This document shows positions 32,859 through 45,091 of a stretch of 64,000 nucleotides of DNA, in pieces. Below the pieces are notes generated by a model that saw only the letters and a program-made list of their open reading frames with translations, made no database searches and was not told where the DNA came from. The stretch spans positions 66,125,109 through 66,189,108 of the forward strand of contig JBCFYV010000935.1 of assembly GCA_039000515.1 (NCBI GenBank), written 5' to 3'. The translations under genes and the position numbers were made by a program. Position 1 is the first letter of the stretch. Each line of letters begins with the position of its first letter. Source of the DNA: Timema cristinae (taxonomy: Eukaryota > Arthropoda > Insecta > Phasmatodea > Timematidae).

Positions 32859-34324
32859 AAACCCATGATCCCATTATTTCAAGGGGGGCGTGTTTACTCA
32901 CAACTCTTCTAATAAAATAAACTTCACGATATTTTGGTATTTTCCGGCCGCGAGGTATTCTTAATGAGCTTTCCCTCCACCAGACGGTAAAAACTTGTCA
33001 CGTGTGACAGTTATCGACAACAAACATTTATGAGAAAAGGATCGATAGTGCATTTCCGTGATTAAAATGTTCCTTTGTTTCGCGTCATAATGGGGAGGAG
33101 GGGGTTAAGGGGGGGAGGTGAAGAGGACACAAAGGCGGGTGCAGCGGGCCCCAATGCACAACATCGAAGTAACGTTATAAAACCCTCCACACCCCCTTTT
33201 CACCCCTAAATGGGATGTTAACTCACACAGGAAACTAAAAAGTGGTCGATACCGCAGGAATTTGCAACGTGGTTAGTGGATTAAACAACGATATTTATTA
33301 TTAATTTCCAGGTGAAGGTAATTAGAGTTCAAAAAGTGACGAGTTTTTCGAAAGTGTGAGAGAGAGATCAAAGCTATGAGGGCGCTCTAGACGTGGCTCT
33401 AGAATGCTAATAAAAATAACATTTAGATATTTTGACGATATGAGCTCTATCGTTATCATGAATTTGATGGATTATTAATAAAATGCAAGCGTAATATCAC
33501 GTGACTATGTTTGAAGCCTCTTCGTATTTGTTGTTCACATTGCTATGGGAGGGGTAGGGGGGTTGTCATTAAAGTGGCATAGAGTAAAATTTGATGATAG
33601 CATATAAATTAATGTATTTAATCCAATTTCTAAAAAATGTTTAGTTAATTTTTTGCTTGTTTTACTTACATTATACATTTCAAACTGAACAACTTGAATA
33701 TTTATTAATTTTAATGAAATTAACATTATAATGAAATATTTGACTGGGGATGTTTTAATAGTTTTTAAAGGTGATTAACTTAAGTAGGGCTATTGGTACC
33801 TTGGAGCTAATTTAGGGTGAGCTTTCATGTATCTCATATCACGAATGCTAGCGCTCCACAGAGAGATAAGTGAAAATAATTATGTACAGTGTTAAGTCAA
33901 GATAAATAGAGTGTCAGTTAAAGATCCAGAACTCAACCATAGTAACTCTCAGGTAGGAAAGTTATGAATACAGTGCTAAGCTTGACCCAATGTGAGATGT
34001 GAGATTGAACCTCTTGACATGCCTGGCCTGCGCTGGACTGTAGAGAAGTTCGTGCCGTATCCGGGGAGATCTGACACTTGGGACGTGGAGGTGGAGGGGA
34101 TGGGGGTGGATGATGGGTGGCGGAAAGTGGCGAACTGTGTCCGCCGCGACGCTAAGCCCCTCAATAGCCACACCACGCCTGGCTTCTCCCCCCCTCCCCC
34201 TCACCCTTAGACACCGCTTTGCATCTACTTAGAATGGAGGACACGCTCGGTCGGCAGGTTGGACCGACGCTAGGCGTCTTTTGCCTGGCGTCGGAGCCCG
34301 CGGGTTCCGTTTACAACTACGTGC
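32859..34324. other. Non-coding stretch; GC-rich island at 33990-34320
   Basis: 33060-33250 has G and C tracts. 33970-34210 is open in three frames on two strands (up to 80 residues) and GC-rich, but no frame shows a domain or splice partner. No gene is called. Confidence 0.4.
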
Positions 34325-34587
34325 GGCTCGGCCTCCGTGGCTCAGCGGGGTATGTAGAAACCACTGGCCTTGTTTCACTCGTCTGGCGACAGTAGCGCTG
34401 TAATCGCATGGTTTTATGCGTCACTCTTGTACTGGACTTGATTGATGGTGACGGGGTTATCGGGGTTCGAGTCCCGGTTAGATATACCGAAGGTGGTTTC
34501 TCATACAAGTTTTCCCATTCTACGGATACGTTTCTTCTCAAATTATATTTTCCTCATCTCCACTCCATTAGTGTTGTTAATGAATGA
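34325..34587 (+). repeat. tRNA-derived SINE, SINE-B variant
   Basis: Head with gcctccgtggctcagcgggg, a second head-like part, B box ggggttcgagtcccggttag, then gaaggtggtttctcatacaa and an eroded tail ending at tccattagtgttgttaatga. Confidence 0.5.
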
Positions 34588-34835
34588 GGAACCCGCTTCG
34601 GTGGTCACGTGGTCTAACGCACTTCTCTCACAATAGATTAGAGTGATGATGACGAGGAGATTGATGTTCGAATCCCGGTCGAGTCTACTGAGGGTGGTTT
34701 TTCCTTGATGGTTTCCCATTCTCCTCCCACGCAAATGCGAGAAGACTACCTCTAAAATAATGTATATCTTGTTCCTACTCCATCAGAGTGATTATCATAT
34801 ATTCGAATAGCCAGAACAATTAATAATACGTAGTG
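34588..34835 (+). repeat. SINE-B with worn tail
   Basis: Head cttcggtggtcacgtggtct, B box gatgttcgaatcccggtcga, body ctcccacgcaaatgcgagaa, tail cagaacaattaataatacgt. It is directly followed by a SINE-A. Confidence 0.75.
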
Positions 34836-35099
34836 GTGACCTGGTGGTCTAGGGGTAAGGTGTCAGACTTCTGTGCTGGCGGCTGGGGTTCAATCCTCGG
34901 TCCCACCACAGATTTATCTGATTTCCAAACCCTTCCTTCACCTCTGACAAGACATCTTGTGAATGTGGGGAATGCCAGGCCTCCACCGTGGTTCGGATTC
35001 CACGTTAAACTGTAGGTCCTCCATTTCATCTTACTATCACCATACCATTACACATTAGCGTAAGTGCGTATAACCCGAACGGGTAGTAAGACGCGGTGC

Positions 35100-35135
<36 letters not shown>
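34836..35135 (+). repeat. SINE-A, full length
   Basis: Head gacctggtggtctaggggta (A box) and ggggttcaatcctcggtccc (B box). The body is aatgccaggcctccaccgtg, the common tail is cgaacgggtagtaagacgcg, and it ends in (TAA)n. It is a reference copy. Confidence 0.85.
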
Positions 35136-35139
<4 letters not shown>

Positions 35140-35404
35140 TAGGTATTTTTTAATATATATATCTCATGAGCCATTGCGTGATTTGACTATAACTTTTTAG
35201 CCTAATTTAAAATGTTTCTGGTCAAATGCCGCCATACACATTAAAGATATACAAGAAATGGTGAGATCACAAAAAGTAAATTTCTTCCCCTTAGAAAGAC
35301 GTCTTACGAGGCCAACATCTTCAGGTTATATATTTCTTTCCTAATTTATTTGCGGTATTTAATATGCACTTTCGGAATTATCTGACTGTATAAACACGCG
35401 ACTT

Positions 35405-35582
35405 ACTAACTTGAATATATAACAGACACAACAACCAGCCCCCATCCCATTAAGTCATCACTGTGAAAGGGGAAACCCACATTTAACCAATAATACATTT
35501 TTCGGCTATGCCAGGAATCGAACCTGGGACTCTTAGCTCAGTAGACAGACACGATAACGACTGATCTAATGTATCAGAATTT
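35405..35582 (-). repeat. SINE-C
   Basis: Body acagacacaacaaccagccc and tttttcggctatgccaggaa; head with B box aatcgaacctgggactctta and cagtagacagacacg in minus orientation. It abuts the SINE-B that follows. Confidence 0.7.
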
Positions 35583-35820
35583 AGATCACACTTATGTATA
35601 TGTAATAATTACGCTAGTGAGCTAGTGATGAGGAAGGTTGAATTTAGAAGAAGTGTACCCGCATTTGTGTTGAGAAAGAGAGAGAAAGTGGAAACAATTT
35701 AGGAAAAAACACCCTCAATGCACTCGGCTAGGATTCGAATCCCCGATCTCCATCACCGACTGTCTATTCTATTACAAGAGTGACGCCATAGACCATACGG
35801 CCACCGAAGCCAGTTTGTTC
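35583..35820 (-). repeat. SINE-B, tail truncated
   Basis: Body gtgtacccgcatttgtgttg with a GA-rich insertion, B-box side aggattcgaatccccgatct, and head cgccatagaccatacggcca. Confidence 0.75.
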
Positions 35821-36244
35821 AAAATTAAACCAAAATAATTTAATGATGTATATTTTATTTATTTTACCTTAAAAATATTTTATGTAGTAAAAAAAAAACT
35901 GCGAGAATATTGATCTTAACTCGCATTCCAACTTAATCTCAATTCTCGCTAAAGTAAAACAATACATTTTTTTATAAATCAAAGGCCTATAAGCTCAAAG
36001 AAAACAAAACAAAAACTATAGAATGTTTAAAAAAAACATATTTAAATATAAATTAAGTCGTGAGTTATTCTTTCAATTTCAGTTCGAAAATGAGAAGCTG
36101 CGAAACCAAAGATGTCAACAACGTGAAATTTGAATGGCACCTACTAATAACGAAAAAAACTGTTTTGAAGAATAAAAGCGAGGGACAAAGAGAACGGAGT
36201 AGAAAGCATAAGATGAAGGAAAGTGGTAAAGGAAGAAGGAAATT

Positions 36245-36280
<36 letters not shown>

Positions 36281-36804
36281 GAGCAGTAAACTCGATGATG
36301 AAATAAATCCCCAAAGTGTGGGGGTCAGCTGTCAGAATATATTTTTTAAATTAAGAGTCACATTTCACTCGGCTCTGTCTATCTCTCTCATACCCTCCCA
36401 CTCCCTAAACCCACCCCTTACCCTCTCACTACCCCTTCATCAGGGGTGACCAACTAAGGAATGAGTCGTTTGAGAAGACCAATGAAGGAATATCAGTTCC
36501 ATCCCCGGTTAGTATCCTTATATCATTTTGTATTTATGTGAGAGTTCATGACGTCTTGAATGATGATGGTTTTTATTTAATTTTCGTTATTTAATAGATT
36601 TGTTGCCATTTTTTTAAATTTTAAGCTAGGGTCGATATTTAGTGTTTTAATGTCAAATTAAATAAGTTTGTAAGTCATAATATCGAAATAACATACTAAT
36701 TATCAGCACCAATTTAAAATATTTTAAGTTTTATTTTTAATTACTGGACCAAAAAGGAATTAGACCTATATTAATTAGAAATAACTAACTTAATTTTGAA
36801 GAAG
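35821..36804. other. Non-coding stretch with a TA/CA microsatellite
   Basis: (TA)n then (CA)n at 36244-36282. The 129-residue frame at 36060-36449 runs through this microsatellite and is Lys/Ser-rich; no domain is visible, so it is not called a gene. Confidence 0.5.
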
Positions 36805-37032
36805 CCCACCTCGGTGGCCACATGGTCTAGAGCGTCATTCTCGCTTTAGACTGGACTGTCCTGTTCAAGTGTAATGAGGTTGGTTTTCCTTAAGTAGGCT
36901 AGTGTTTTACTCTCTTTTCACGCTAATTTGGGTACACTTCCTCTAAAATCAACCTTTCTCAGCCCTAGCACATTAGCGTAATTGGTACACCTGAATATTA
37001 CCGGAACGGGTAGTAGGACGTGGTGCTAAAAA
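36805..37032 (+). repeat. SINE-B, central deletion
   Basis: Head ctcggtggccacatggtcta; the B-box region is shortened to ttcaagtgtaatgagg; tail ccggaacgggtagtaggacg. Confidence 0.75.
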
Positions 37033-37289
37033 AAAGATTAGTAAAATAATTGTTGTAAATAAAATGCTAATATTTTATTTTAAAATTATACGTTTTTTCT
37101 AATTTTTACGAAATTTATCAAGATCTATGTTGACGAGAAACCAAACTTTATAACTGGATCGACAGCCCAGATTTATTATGAATAGCTACGATCCGAAAGG
37201 CCTTTTTTACCTACCAAATTCCTACTATAGTGTAGGATTCTGCTAAGTAAAAAGGCCTTCCGAATGTTTATCTGTAATGAAATCGCGCT

Positions 37290-37530
37290 AGGGTTTAATA
37301 AAGACCACGTCTGTGGTAGAACTCCTGACTATGGATCCATAGGTCCTGGGTTTGATCCCCAGTGCTTCAGGATTTTTCTGTGAAGCAGTGGGTCTGTAAT
37401 GGGACCAAACTCAGCCTTGTGAAGACCAAATGAGGAGCTAATTTATCGAAATAGTGGCGGCTCCTGTCTAGAAAACTAAGACAAACGGCTGGAGGGTTCG
37501 TTGTGCTGACCACATGACACCCTCTGTCTG
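37290..37530 (+). repeat. SINE-D copy
   Basis: B box cctgggtttgatccccagtg, body gaagcagtgggtctgtaatg and tctagaaaactaagacaaac, end ctgaccacatgacaccctct. The same family lies on the minus strand at 54830. Similar SINEs are, from memory, common in insect genomes. Confidence 0.65.
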
Positions 37531-37801
37531 CAAATGTTGGTACTGTTAGAATGTATTATTTTTAAAGAGTATTTTGATAAGATGTTAATCCACGCTTGCA
37601 CATTTCCTTGTAAGTAAAACAAGTCGGGTTAACATCCTGTTAAGAATGTTTTAATATTTCCTGTTGAAAAGCGAACATCGTGTGACTGATGGACCTAACT
37701 GGTTTGATAGAAAGTAGAGATCAGCGAGTTTGAGGTATTAAAATGGGGTGGAAGGGGTTGAGAAAAAAGCAGGTTTTTTTTTTGCTATTTTTATGTAAAA
37801 A

Positions 37802-38070
37802 CTTTTTTTTCTGGGCCAAAATAAACAAAATATTCCTCCAGTACAAATAAAAAGTTTAATTTTCTGCACATGGTGAACTCAAACTTTCTTGAATATCTGT
37901 CAACTGTGTTCTAAAATTTATTGAAAACGTTTCCTCTTCATTTTAAAAGTTTATCATCTAATGCCGCTATGCTCATGACAGATATTCAACAACTGTTGAT
38001 ATCACCGTGTGTATTAAACCAAACTCTATGTTTGTATTGAAGCAATATTTGATTTATTTTGTCAAAAAGA
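37802..38070. mobile_element. Fold-back MITE-P, copy 5
   Basis: Right arm attcaacaactgttgatatc is intact. The left arm is mutated (ctcaaactttcttgaatatc). The middle has taatgccgctatgctcatga. Confidence 0.7.
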
Positions 38071-38555
38071 AAGTTTTGCCATAAAAACTGCAAGAACAGT
38101 GGCTTTTCTTTCGTCCCCTTCTATTCCACTCTAACTGGTAAAACTTTGTTATGCGATTGGTTGTCTAACAAGTAGGGGTGGTTAACGAGAAGCCTTGCTA
38201 AAATGCATAACAAAAGAATAATTCGGATATCAACCGAACAAGAGAAAATTATGTAAACCGTTATTAGGGCCCCCACAGTGTGAGGGCCCGAACTCGGTTC
38301 TATAGATAGCCCACAAGATCCCTATCGATTGCTAATGATTCCGCGTTACGCGATAGTATTCTGTTATCTGTGTGTAGTAGTTTACAATACATTCTCCTCA
38401 GTAAATAGAAGTTAGTTTACTACTACTTGATTCTTCACTCACACGCACCGCCTAACTCGTTAGGATTCCAAACCTTACCGCTCTGGGTCCACCCAGACAA
38501 TTTAACTCACAGTGATGCCACGGTAGTGTTGTAGTTAGGGGTACACCGCGATTTA
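38071..38555. other. Non-coding stretch
   Basis: A strong short hairpin is seen at 38269-38288 (gggcccccacagtgtgagggccc region). No gene recognised. Confidence 0.4.
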
Positions 38556-38559
38556 AACC

Positions 38560-38870
38560 ACTTTAGGATCCGCGTGGTTGGTAGGCTAGGAAGCATGATT
38601 GCCATATAGTTGGAGTTTGCGTGGTGGTTAGGCTGGGGATCATGGTTGCCACATAGTGAGAGTTTGCGCGTTACTACGATGAAAGCATACTCAGTGACTT
38701 GTCAAGAAATCTGACAACGTGGATACAATACTGAGATTTAAACTGGCTTAAGATCCGCGTGGTGGTTAGGCTGGGGATCATGGTTGCCACATAGTGAGAG
38801 TTTGCGCGTTACTACGATGAAAGCATACTCAGTGACTGTCAATAAATCTGGCAACGTGGATCGGTTGCTA
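38560..38870. repeat. Local tandem duplication
   Basis: The block tggtggttaggctggggatc through gaaagcatactcagtgac occurs at about 38624-38700 and 38759-38838, with a shorter third copy at 38570-38625. Confidence 0.75.
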
Positions 38871-39384
38871 TGACAACTACACTCTTCACGGATTGGTCGA
38901 GCATGTGACGAGACTCCACTCCCCCTACTCGGGCTGTGCTGACCTAAATCCTAAAGCAGTTTAAAACGCAGTATGGTTATCGTGCGCCGTGTAAAAAGGG
39001 ATGTTAACAGTGCTATCTTCGCCAACAGAAGGTGACCGTCAGGTAGGTATGACGTGATTGCAGGCTGATAAGTATAAAGCTATATAATATAACTAATAAG
39101 AGAAGGGTTGAGCGGTCAGCCCGCACCCTTTGGCCACCCCTGTTTTGGTATTCAATCTTGTGAGCTCCCTCTGTCACAAATATTGAAATACTGAAGAAGA
39201 GAAAGGGGGAGGAAAACAGGCGGGGATATCTTCTATTGGAAATAGGACATAAATAACGGAGGAAACTTGGAGAAACAAATAAAAGTATTGTTGTTTTGTA
39301 ATCAACAAGATTTTTTTTTTATATTTATTCACAAAAATAAAAAGAACTAAGCTTGTGCGAATCCATAATTTTTACAGTTTCGAA
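38871..39384. other. Non-coding stretch
   Basis: Nothing recognised apart from A/T runs. Confidence 0.4.
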
Positions 39385-39625
39385 TCACCAGATTCAATGG
39401 CCATATGGTCTAAGTCGGCAATCTCGCAGTAGACTAAACTGCCGATGATTGGTGGATCCAGGTTCAAATCTCGTCTGAAGTTGGTTTATCCAAAACGCTC
39501 TCTCCACGCAAACGTGGGCACACTTCCTATAAAAATAACCTTCCAGCTTCCTAATCCCTAAAATCATTAACGTAATTAGTACATAAGCGTATAACCCAAA
39601 CGGGTAGTAAGATGCAGTGCAAAAA
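39385..39625 (+). repeat. SINE-B, near full length
   Basis: Head ttcaatggccatatggtcta, B box caggttcaaatctcgtctga, body ctccacgcaaacgtgggcac, tail caaacgggtagtaagatgca. It is followed by TCGAA-rich simple sequence to about 39800. Confidence 0.75.
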
Positions 39626-40076
39626 AAAAGTTTCGGATCGAACTCGAATCGAATCTTATGACTAAAAAAAAGTCGAGTTAGATCCGAATCGAATCTCATG
39701 CTAAGTTTATTTTAATCGAATCAAATCATGGACGAATCTCATTCTTTAAAAAAAATTGGTATCGAATATTTTATTTTGAAAATAGGTTCAGATCAGAATC
39801 GAACCTTTAGTTTAGGCTTACTATGTAAATATTTCATATCGAATCAGTGTTAAATATTTTAATGTGTTGTGTTAAGGAATTCTATCTAATAATACAATAG
39901 GCCTATTTCAAAAAATGTTGATAAACATTTTAAACATAAAAATAAAAATGTAATAAATAACTCCTAATAAAGTAAAAAATCGAATAAAGATCACACAATT
40001 TTTTTAAATTATAGTTTAATGGTAGGTTAATATGTAATAGAAGGTGGTGGGACTTGCTAAAAAAAAAATTCATATA

Positions 40077-40300
40077 CAGGGTGGGGCAGAAACTAATAGA
40101 CAATCCATGCTGAGGAAAGTGATGGACAACGTGCTGAGGTTTGTCTAACGTCCGGTAGAGCTCACCTCAGTGACATTATCTTAAAAAAGTGAAAAAGTGA
40201 TGTATTTATTTCGTTTTTATTCAGCTAGTATTTATTTACTTTTCAGTTAAAGTGTTATTTTTAAGTTACTAATCGTCTAATGGTTTTAGTCCCACCCTAT
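40077..40300. mobile_element. TA-flanked MITE-T, copy 2
   Basis: Starts cagggtggggcagaaactaa after TA and ends ggttttagtcccaccctata. Its centre tgctgaggtttgtctaacgt is shared with the copy at 22551. Confidence 0.7.
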
Positions 40301-40800
40301 ACAATATATTCACTATCACAAACAATTGTCACCCACTCCATTCCTTTACGAACTGCAACTAGGGTTAATTTCTTTAATCACTCTACCACGTAACTGTTTT
40401 ACGGTCTAATTATATTGATTTGTTTTCGAATTTTGAGCTAATTCCATCGAATACGAATCTAAACACACCAGTCGGGTTTCAAAGTCTGGACCTACTCATC
40501 AACGGCTTAGGGGTCATACGTAAACCACGTATCTTTCCCCTCACTCAATGTAACACCAAGTAAACATTTACAACCTGTGTTACGTAACTTTCCACAGCAT
40601 GAGAGTGAATGTCATTATTTCATAGGGAATCTCTTGTGACACCAAAAATATGGACTCAAAGATTTAACACAACTTTAATACAATCAATTTTAAAACCAGA
40701 TAATATTTTTTTTTCAACATTATCAAATCATATTCCATAAAATATATACACATTCATACCAACATATTTTGCCTTTTAATTCACCAATAGTTGGAACATT
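40301..40800. other. Non-coding stretch
   Basis: Nothing recognised. Confidence 0.4.
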
Positions 40801-40801
40801 G

Positions 40802-41118
40802 GGTGAGCTGGTGGTCTAGGGGTAAGGTGTCAGACTTCTGTGCTGGGGGTCAGGGGTTCAATCCTCGGTCCCGGCACAGATTTATCTGATTGACGAACCC
40901 TTCCTTCACCTCTGACAAGACGTGTATTAATCACAACTTGTGAATGTGTGGAATGCCAGGCCTCCACCGTGGTTCGGATCCCACGTTAAACTGTAGGTCC
41001 TTCATTTAATCTCACAATCACCCTTACATTACACATTAGCGTAAGTGCGTATAACCCGAACGGGTAGTAAGACGCGGTGCTAATAATAATAATAATAATA
41101 ATAATAATATTAATAATA
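40802..41118 (+). repeat. SINE-A, full length
   Basis: Head gagctggtggtctaggggta, B box ggggttcaatcctcggtccc, longer body variant with gtgtattaatcacaacttgt, common tail and (TAA)n. Confidence 0.85.
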
Positions 41119-41121
41119 GAT

Positions 41122-41352
41122 CCATCCCTTTGGTGGCCGTATGGTCTAAGGTGCTACTCTCGCAATAGACTAGACTGCCGAAAATGGGATATTGGGGGTG
41201 GTTTCTTCCTGAATGTCTTAACACAATCCCTCCTTGCAGTTGAGGGTACACTTCCTCTAAATTCAACGCTCCAATTCCTAACACATAAGTGTTAATATCA
41301 GTAGCCTACATAGGTGTATAACCAGAACGGGTAGTAAGTCACGGTGCTAGAA
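41122..41352 (+). repeat. SINE-B inserted at the end of a SINE-A tail
   Basis: Head ctttggtggccgtatggtct starts directly after the (TAA)n of the SINE-A. Tail cagaacgggtagtaagtcac. Confidence 0.75.
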
Positions 41353-42189
41353 AATAAAGATAGATAATAGATATAGATGAACAAAGAGCACCCCTTGCAA
41401 TTTGTCTCTCGGACACAGCTTCTCGTCTCTCCTTTCCCCTCCCCCCAATATCGCGAGATTGACCCCTAAGTAAAGGGTTTGGGTTCACACAGGGTCCAGT
41501 ATGCTAATGTCCATCTACCCCCCTTAGGGAAAGGGAGGGGGTAGTATTATCTACCCCCTAAGGCTGGACGAGTGTTTAGCCACGAGGCACCAATTATCCC
41601 AGATTACTGGACCGAAACAGCAAACGAAGGACCCCCCCTCCCCTCTCCTAGTCCTTTGTGTGACAGGGATGCTGCTGCTGGGCTGTGCGCGTGTTTTTTA
41701 AACTTTTAGAATGGGATGTGCCAAGTGCGGAGAGAAGCCTTTTAAAAAATATGAAGGAAAAAAATAAAGCTGTACAGATGGTCAATCATTATACAGGGTG
41801 TCCTCTGTATAGTCTCTGACTAGTCGACAAGTGTCAATACGAACGATCTGGCGTCGACTTGGTCTGTCGAGGAGTCGTCCGTAACTGATTGCGCAGGTAG
41901 GTAAGCTATAGATGAACATTTTCCGCAGTGGCGGCTTGCGGTTAAATTGTAGAGGTGGCACCTAGATCCTATTATATTTGAAATAGTGTGTTAAGAGACG
42001 AGTGGGTTATCACAAGGGGGCACGGGGCTGGAGGAGGGGTGGTTAAGAAGCACGGGGGTGGGGGGAGAAATGTCGGGCCAACCTTAAAATTATTTTAACT
42101 AACTTATTGAGGATCAAAAATTGAAGTATGATTTATGAACATAACGTGTCTACAAAGGCTCGAATTCGTTTGTTTCTTTACTATTTTTT
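41353..42189. other. Non-coding stretch
   Basis: C- and G-rich tracts at 41430-41660. A MITE-T-like tip (tacagggtgtcctctgtata) lies near 41792-41811. No gene recognised. Confidence 0.4.
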
Positions 42190-42420
42190 TTAAGCACCAC
42201 GTCTTACTACCCGTTCGGGTTGTATGCCTATGTATTAATTACTCTGATGTGTTAAGGATGAGGAAGGTTGAATTTAGAGGACCCGTGAGAGTGGAAAACT
42301 ATTTAGGAAAAACCGTCCTAAGTGCAATCGACTGGTATCGAACACCGATCTCCCTGTCATCGGCAGTCTAGTCCATTGCGAGAGTAGCGCGTTAGACCAT
42401 GTGGTCACCTAAGTGGGTCT
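42190..42420 (-). repeat. SINE-B
   Basis: Tail accacgtcttactacccgtt, head gcgttagaccatgtggtcac. The central cctgcatttg block is deleted. Confidence 0.75.
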
Positions 42421-42639
42421 AAAGGACGTTAACACTAGGGACATTATCAAATAATAAAGTTCCTATTCTCTTATCACACTCACGTATTGATTACAGCGCT
42501 TTGTGTTTGAATATGTCACTAACGTAGGGTTTTCCTTGTCGGTCACAGACACGATATGAAATATACGAGATAAAAAGAGGGGAAGTCCCACCTACCATTT
42601 CAACAACAATTTAATCTCAACCCATAGACCACAAAACTT

Positions 42640-42985
42640 TTAATGAAACTCAGAGACCCACAATACTTATATGAACCATGAGGACCCCAGCAAATACTTT
42701 TATATCTCAAACCCCATGAGGACCCCAGCAAATACGTTTATATCTCAACCATGAGACCCAGCAATACTTTTCTCAACCAGGACCCCAGCAAATACTTTAT
42801 AACTGAACTCATGAGGATCCCAGCAATATTATCTGAAACCATGAGGACCCCAGCAAATATTTATATTAAACCATAGACCCCACAAATATTTATATTCAAC
42901 CATGAGACCCACAATACGTTTATATCTAAACCCATAAGACCACAACTTTATATCTGAAATGCATAAAACCCAGCAAATACATTTT
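42640..42985. repeat. 36-38-bp minisatellite with many indels
   Basis: Units around accatgaggaccccagcaaa followed by tactttatatctcaa, with one- and two-base gaps scattered in nearly every unit. Confidence 0.75.
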
Positions 42986-42989
42986 TAAA

Positions 42990-43275
42990 TAATTTAAATA
43001 TAGCAGAGATCTCTTTTAACCATAATGAGTGCATTAGAGTTCACATTGTAAAATCAGCAAATCATTAATGAGAGATCTCTTTAACCATATGATGATTGAA
43101 GTCACGATTGTTTAACAGATGGCAGACAACATTAATGCAGATCTTTACATAATATGAGTGATTAAAAGTTTACGATTCTAAGATGCAGCATACTATTTAA
43201 ATATCAGTCTCTTTAACCATAATATAAAATGCATTATAAGTCTCTTGATTGTCTAAGATGCAGCACTAACTTCAT
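42990..43275. repeat. About 68-bp minisatellite with many indels
   Basis: About four units around gatctctttaaccataatga, then attaagttcacgattg-like and taagatgcagca-like blocks. Indel-rich like the array before it. Confidence 0.65.
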
Positions 43276-43317
43276 TTGAGTAAAATTTGACTTTCCTATT
43301 TTCCTGTACTCTTAAAT

Positions 43318-43572
43318 GTATATCTGCCTTAGTGGCCTTATGGTCTAAAGAGTACTCTCGTGTTAGACTAGACTTCCAAGACTGTGATATCGGGTTCGAT
43401 CCAAGTTGGGTGTCTGTCTACTGGTTTTGCCCTAAATAATTTTCCCTCTTCTTCCACGTAAATGCAGCTACACTTCCTCTAAATTAAATCTTCCAATCCC
43501 TAGGACCATTATCGTAGTTAGTAGCCTACATAAGCGTGTAACCCGAATGGGTAGTTAGACGCGGTGCTAAAA
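43318..43572 (+). repeat. SINE-B, near full length
   Basis: Head cttagtggccttatggtcta, B box gatatcgggttcgatccaag, tail cccgaatgggtagttagacg. Confidence 0.75.
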
Positions 43573-44142
43573 AAATAAAATATAGGTCGTGATAAGTGTC
43601 TCCATTTCCGATGGTCAGTGAGTGTCCAGTGAAGCGCCTCACTGACCCAATGGTCCACCCTCTATTACCAACCCTTGCGCAAGTGAGTCACCGTTCTCAA
43701 CCCTTTTCTTCATCCCCTAACAAACATCCCCCCGCCAAACCCTTTCCACAACCACCCAGTGGTCCGCGCAATAGACACACTTACCTACTTTCAATCTTAC
43801 AGAAGGGGGTAAAAGGAGGGGGAGGGGGGAGAGTTCTCCCTCGCAACACAATTTTTACAACGGCGTCCTTTCTCGCGATACTTTCCGTCCCACGCTGAGT
43901 TAACAACGTTAACAACAGTTGGTTTTACAACAAGAGCGTAAGGGGGAAAAAAAAGAAGTTTTTTTTTAGATTGACGCTCTTGGGTGCTAACGTTATTTTC
44001 TGCGACAAAATGCAATTGTAATTTACTATTTCCTCCACCCCATGTCCCCTTATGCACCCTTATTATATTTAATTTAACTGGTTCCTTATTGGGAGTATTT
44101 TAACAAAACACACACAAAATATATATATATTTTTTATCTTAT
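43573..44142. other. Non-coding stretch
   Basis: A Pro/Ser-rich 100-residue frame at 43596-43898 and an opposing frame at 43797-44057 run through G-rich tracts. Neither shows a domain. Confidence 0.4.
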
Positions 44143-44425
44143 AGGGTGACCTGGTGGTCTAGGGTAAGGTGTCAGACTTCTGTGCTGGCGGCCGGGGTTC
44201 AATCCTCGGTCCCGGCACAGATTTATCTGATTACCAAACCCTTCCTTCACCTTGACAAACATCTTGTGAATGTGAGGAATGCCAGGCCTCCACCGTGGTT
44301 CGGATTCCACGTTAAACTGTAGGTCCTTCATTTCATCTCACAATCATCCTACCATTACACATTAGCGTAAGTGCGTATAACCCGAACGGGTAGTAAGACG
44401 CGGTGCTAATAATAATAATAATAAT
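44143..44425 (+). repeat. SINE-A, full length
   Basis: Head gtgacctggtggtctagggt, B box ggggttcaatcctcggtccc, common tail and (TAA)n to 44424. Confidence 0.85.
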
Positions 44426-44472
44426 CTATATAATTTTTATTTAAGAATTAATTTAATTTAATTTAATTTAAT

Positions 44473-44585
44473 TCTAGCACTGCGTCTAATTACCCGTTGG
44501 GCTATAAGCTTAAGTACTAATTACACTAATAGGTTATGAATTGGAAAGTTTAAATTTAGAGGAAGTGAACCCACATTTGCGTGTG
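44473..44585 (-). repeat. SINE-B 3' fragment
   Basis: Tail ctagcactgcgtctaattac to gaacccacatttgcgtg, where it breaks into the TG repeat. Confidence 0.7.
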
Positions 44586-44695
44586 TATGTGTGTGTGTAT
44601 ATGTTGTGTATGTGTATATGTGTGTATATGTTGTGTATGTGTATATGTGTGTGTATATGTTGTGTATGTGTAATATGTGTGTATGTGTGTGTCAG
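44582..44695. repeat. TG/TATG-rich minisatellite
   Basis: Units of gtgtatatgttgtgtatgtg, 28-30 bp, about four copies. Confidence 0.8.
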
Positions 44696-44994
44696 TGACC
44701 ACATGCACTCGACCCTCGAATCATTTCACAGAGCGTTTTATGACATTGGCCAACCACACGATAAGTTACGGTGATTGCAAAACCACCGCCCTTCAACGCT
44801 GAGGCCACAAGTATCGCGTGTGGAATAAAACAAAACAAAAACTGGTAGATCCAAAGTTCTGTAATACTGGAGTTTATTTTTCAACTTGAGAACGAACTAT
44901 ATCTGCCGTCTTCCATACTAGTTGGTCAAGAAGGCTAACTGCTTGGAGGAGAAGACTACTACTTCAAATCCAAGGGGTAGGCCTATATATATAT

Positions 44995-45091
44995 ATAGTA
45001 TCGTGTCTTACTACCCGTTCGGGTTATATGCTTATGTACTAATTAGAATAATGATTTCAAGGCTTGGGAGGGTTATATTTACAAGATTCCA
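44995..45091 (-). repeat. SINE-B, 3' part of an interrupted copy
   Basis: tcgtgtcttactacccgttc to gggttatatttacaag, broken here by a SINE-C; the rest lies at 45356-45525. Confidence 0.75.

Noticed and set aside
33962..34210. GC-rich block with three overlapping frames, possible exon
   Set aside because: No frame stands out, and no splice pair or domain is visible.
36060..36449. Plus-strand frame of 129 residues
   Set aside because: Crosses a (TA)n(CA)n microsatellite; Lys/Ser-rich without a domain.
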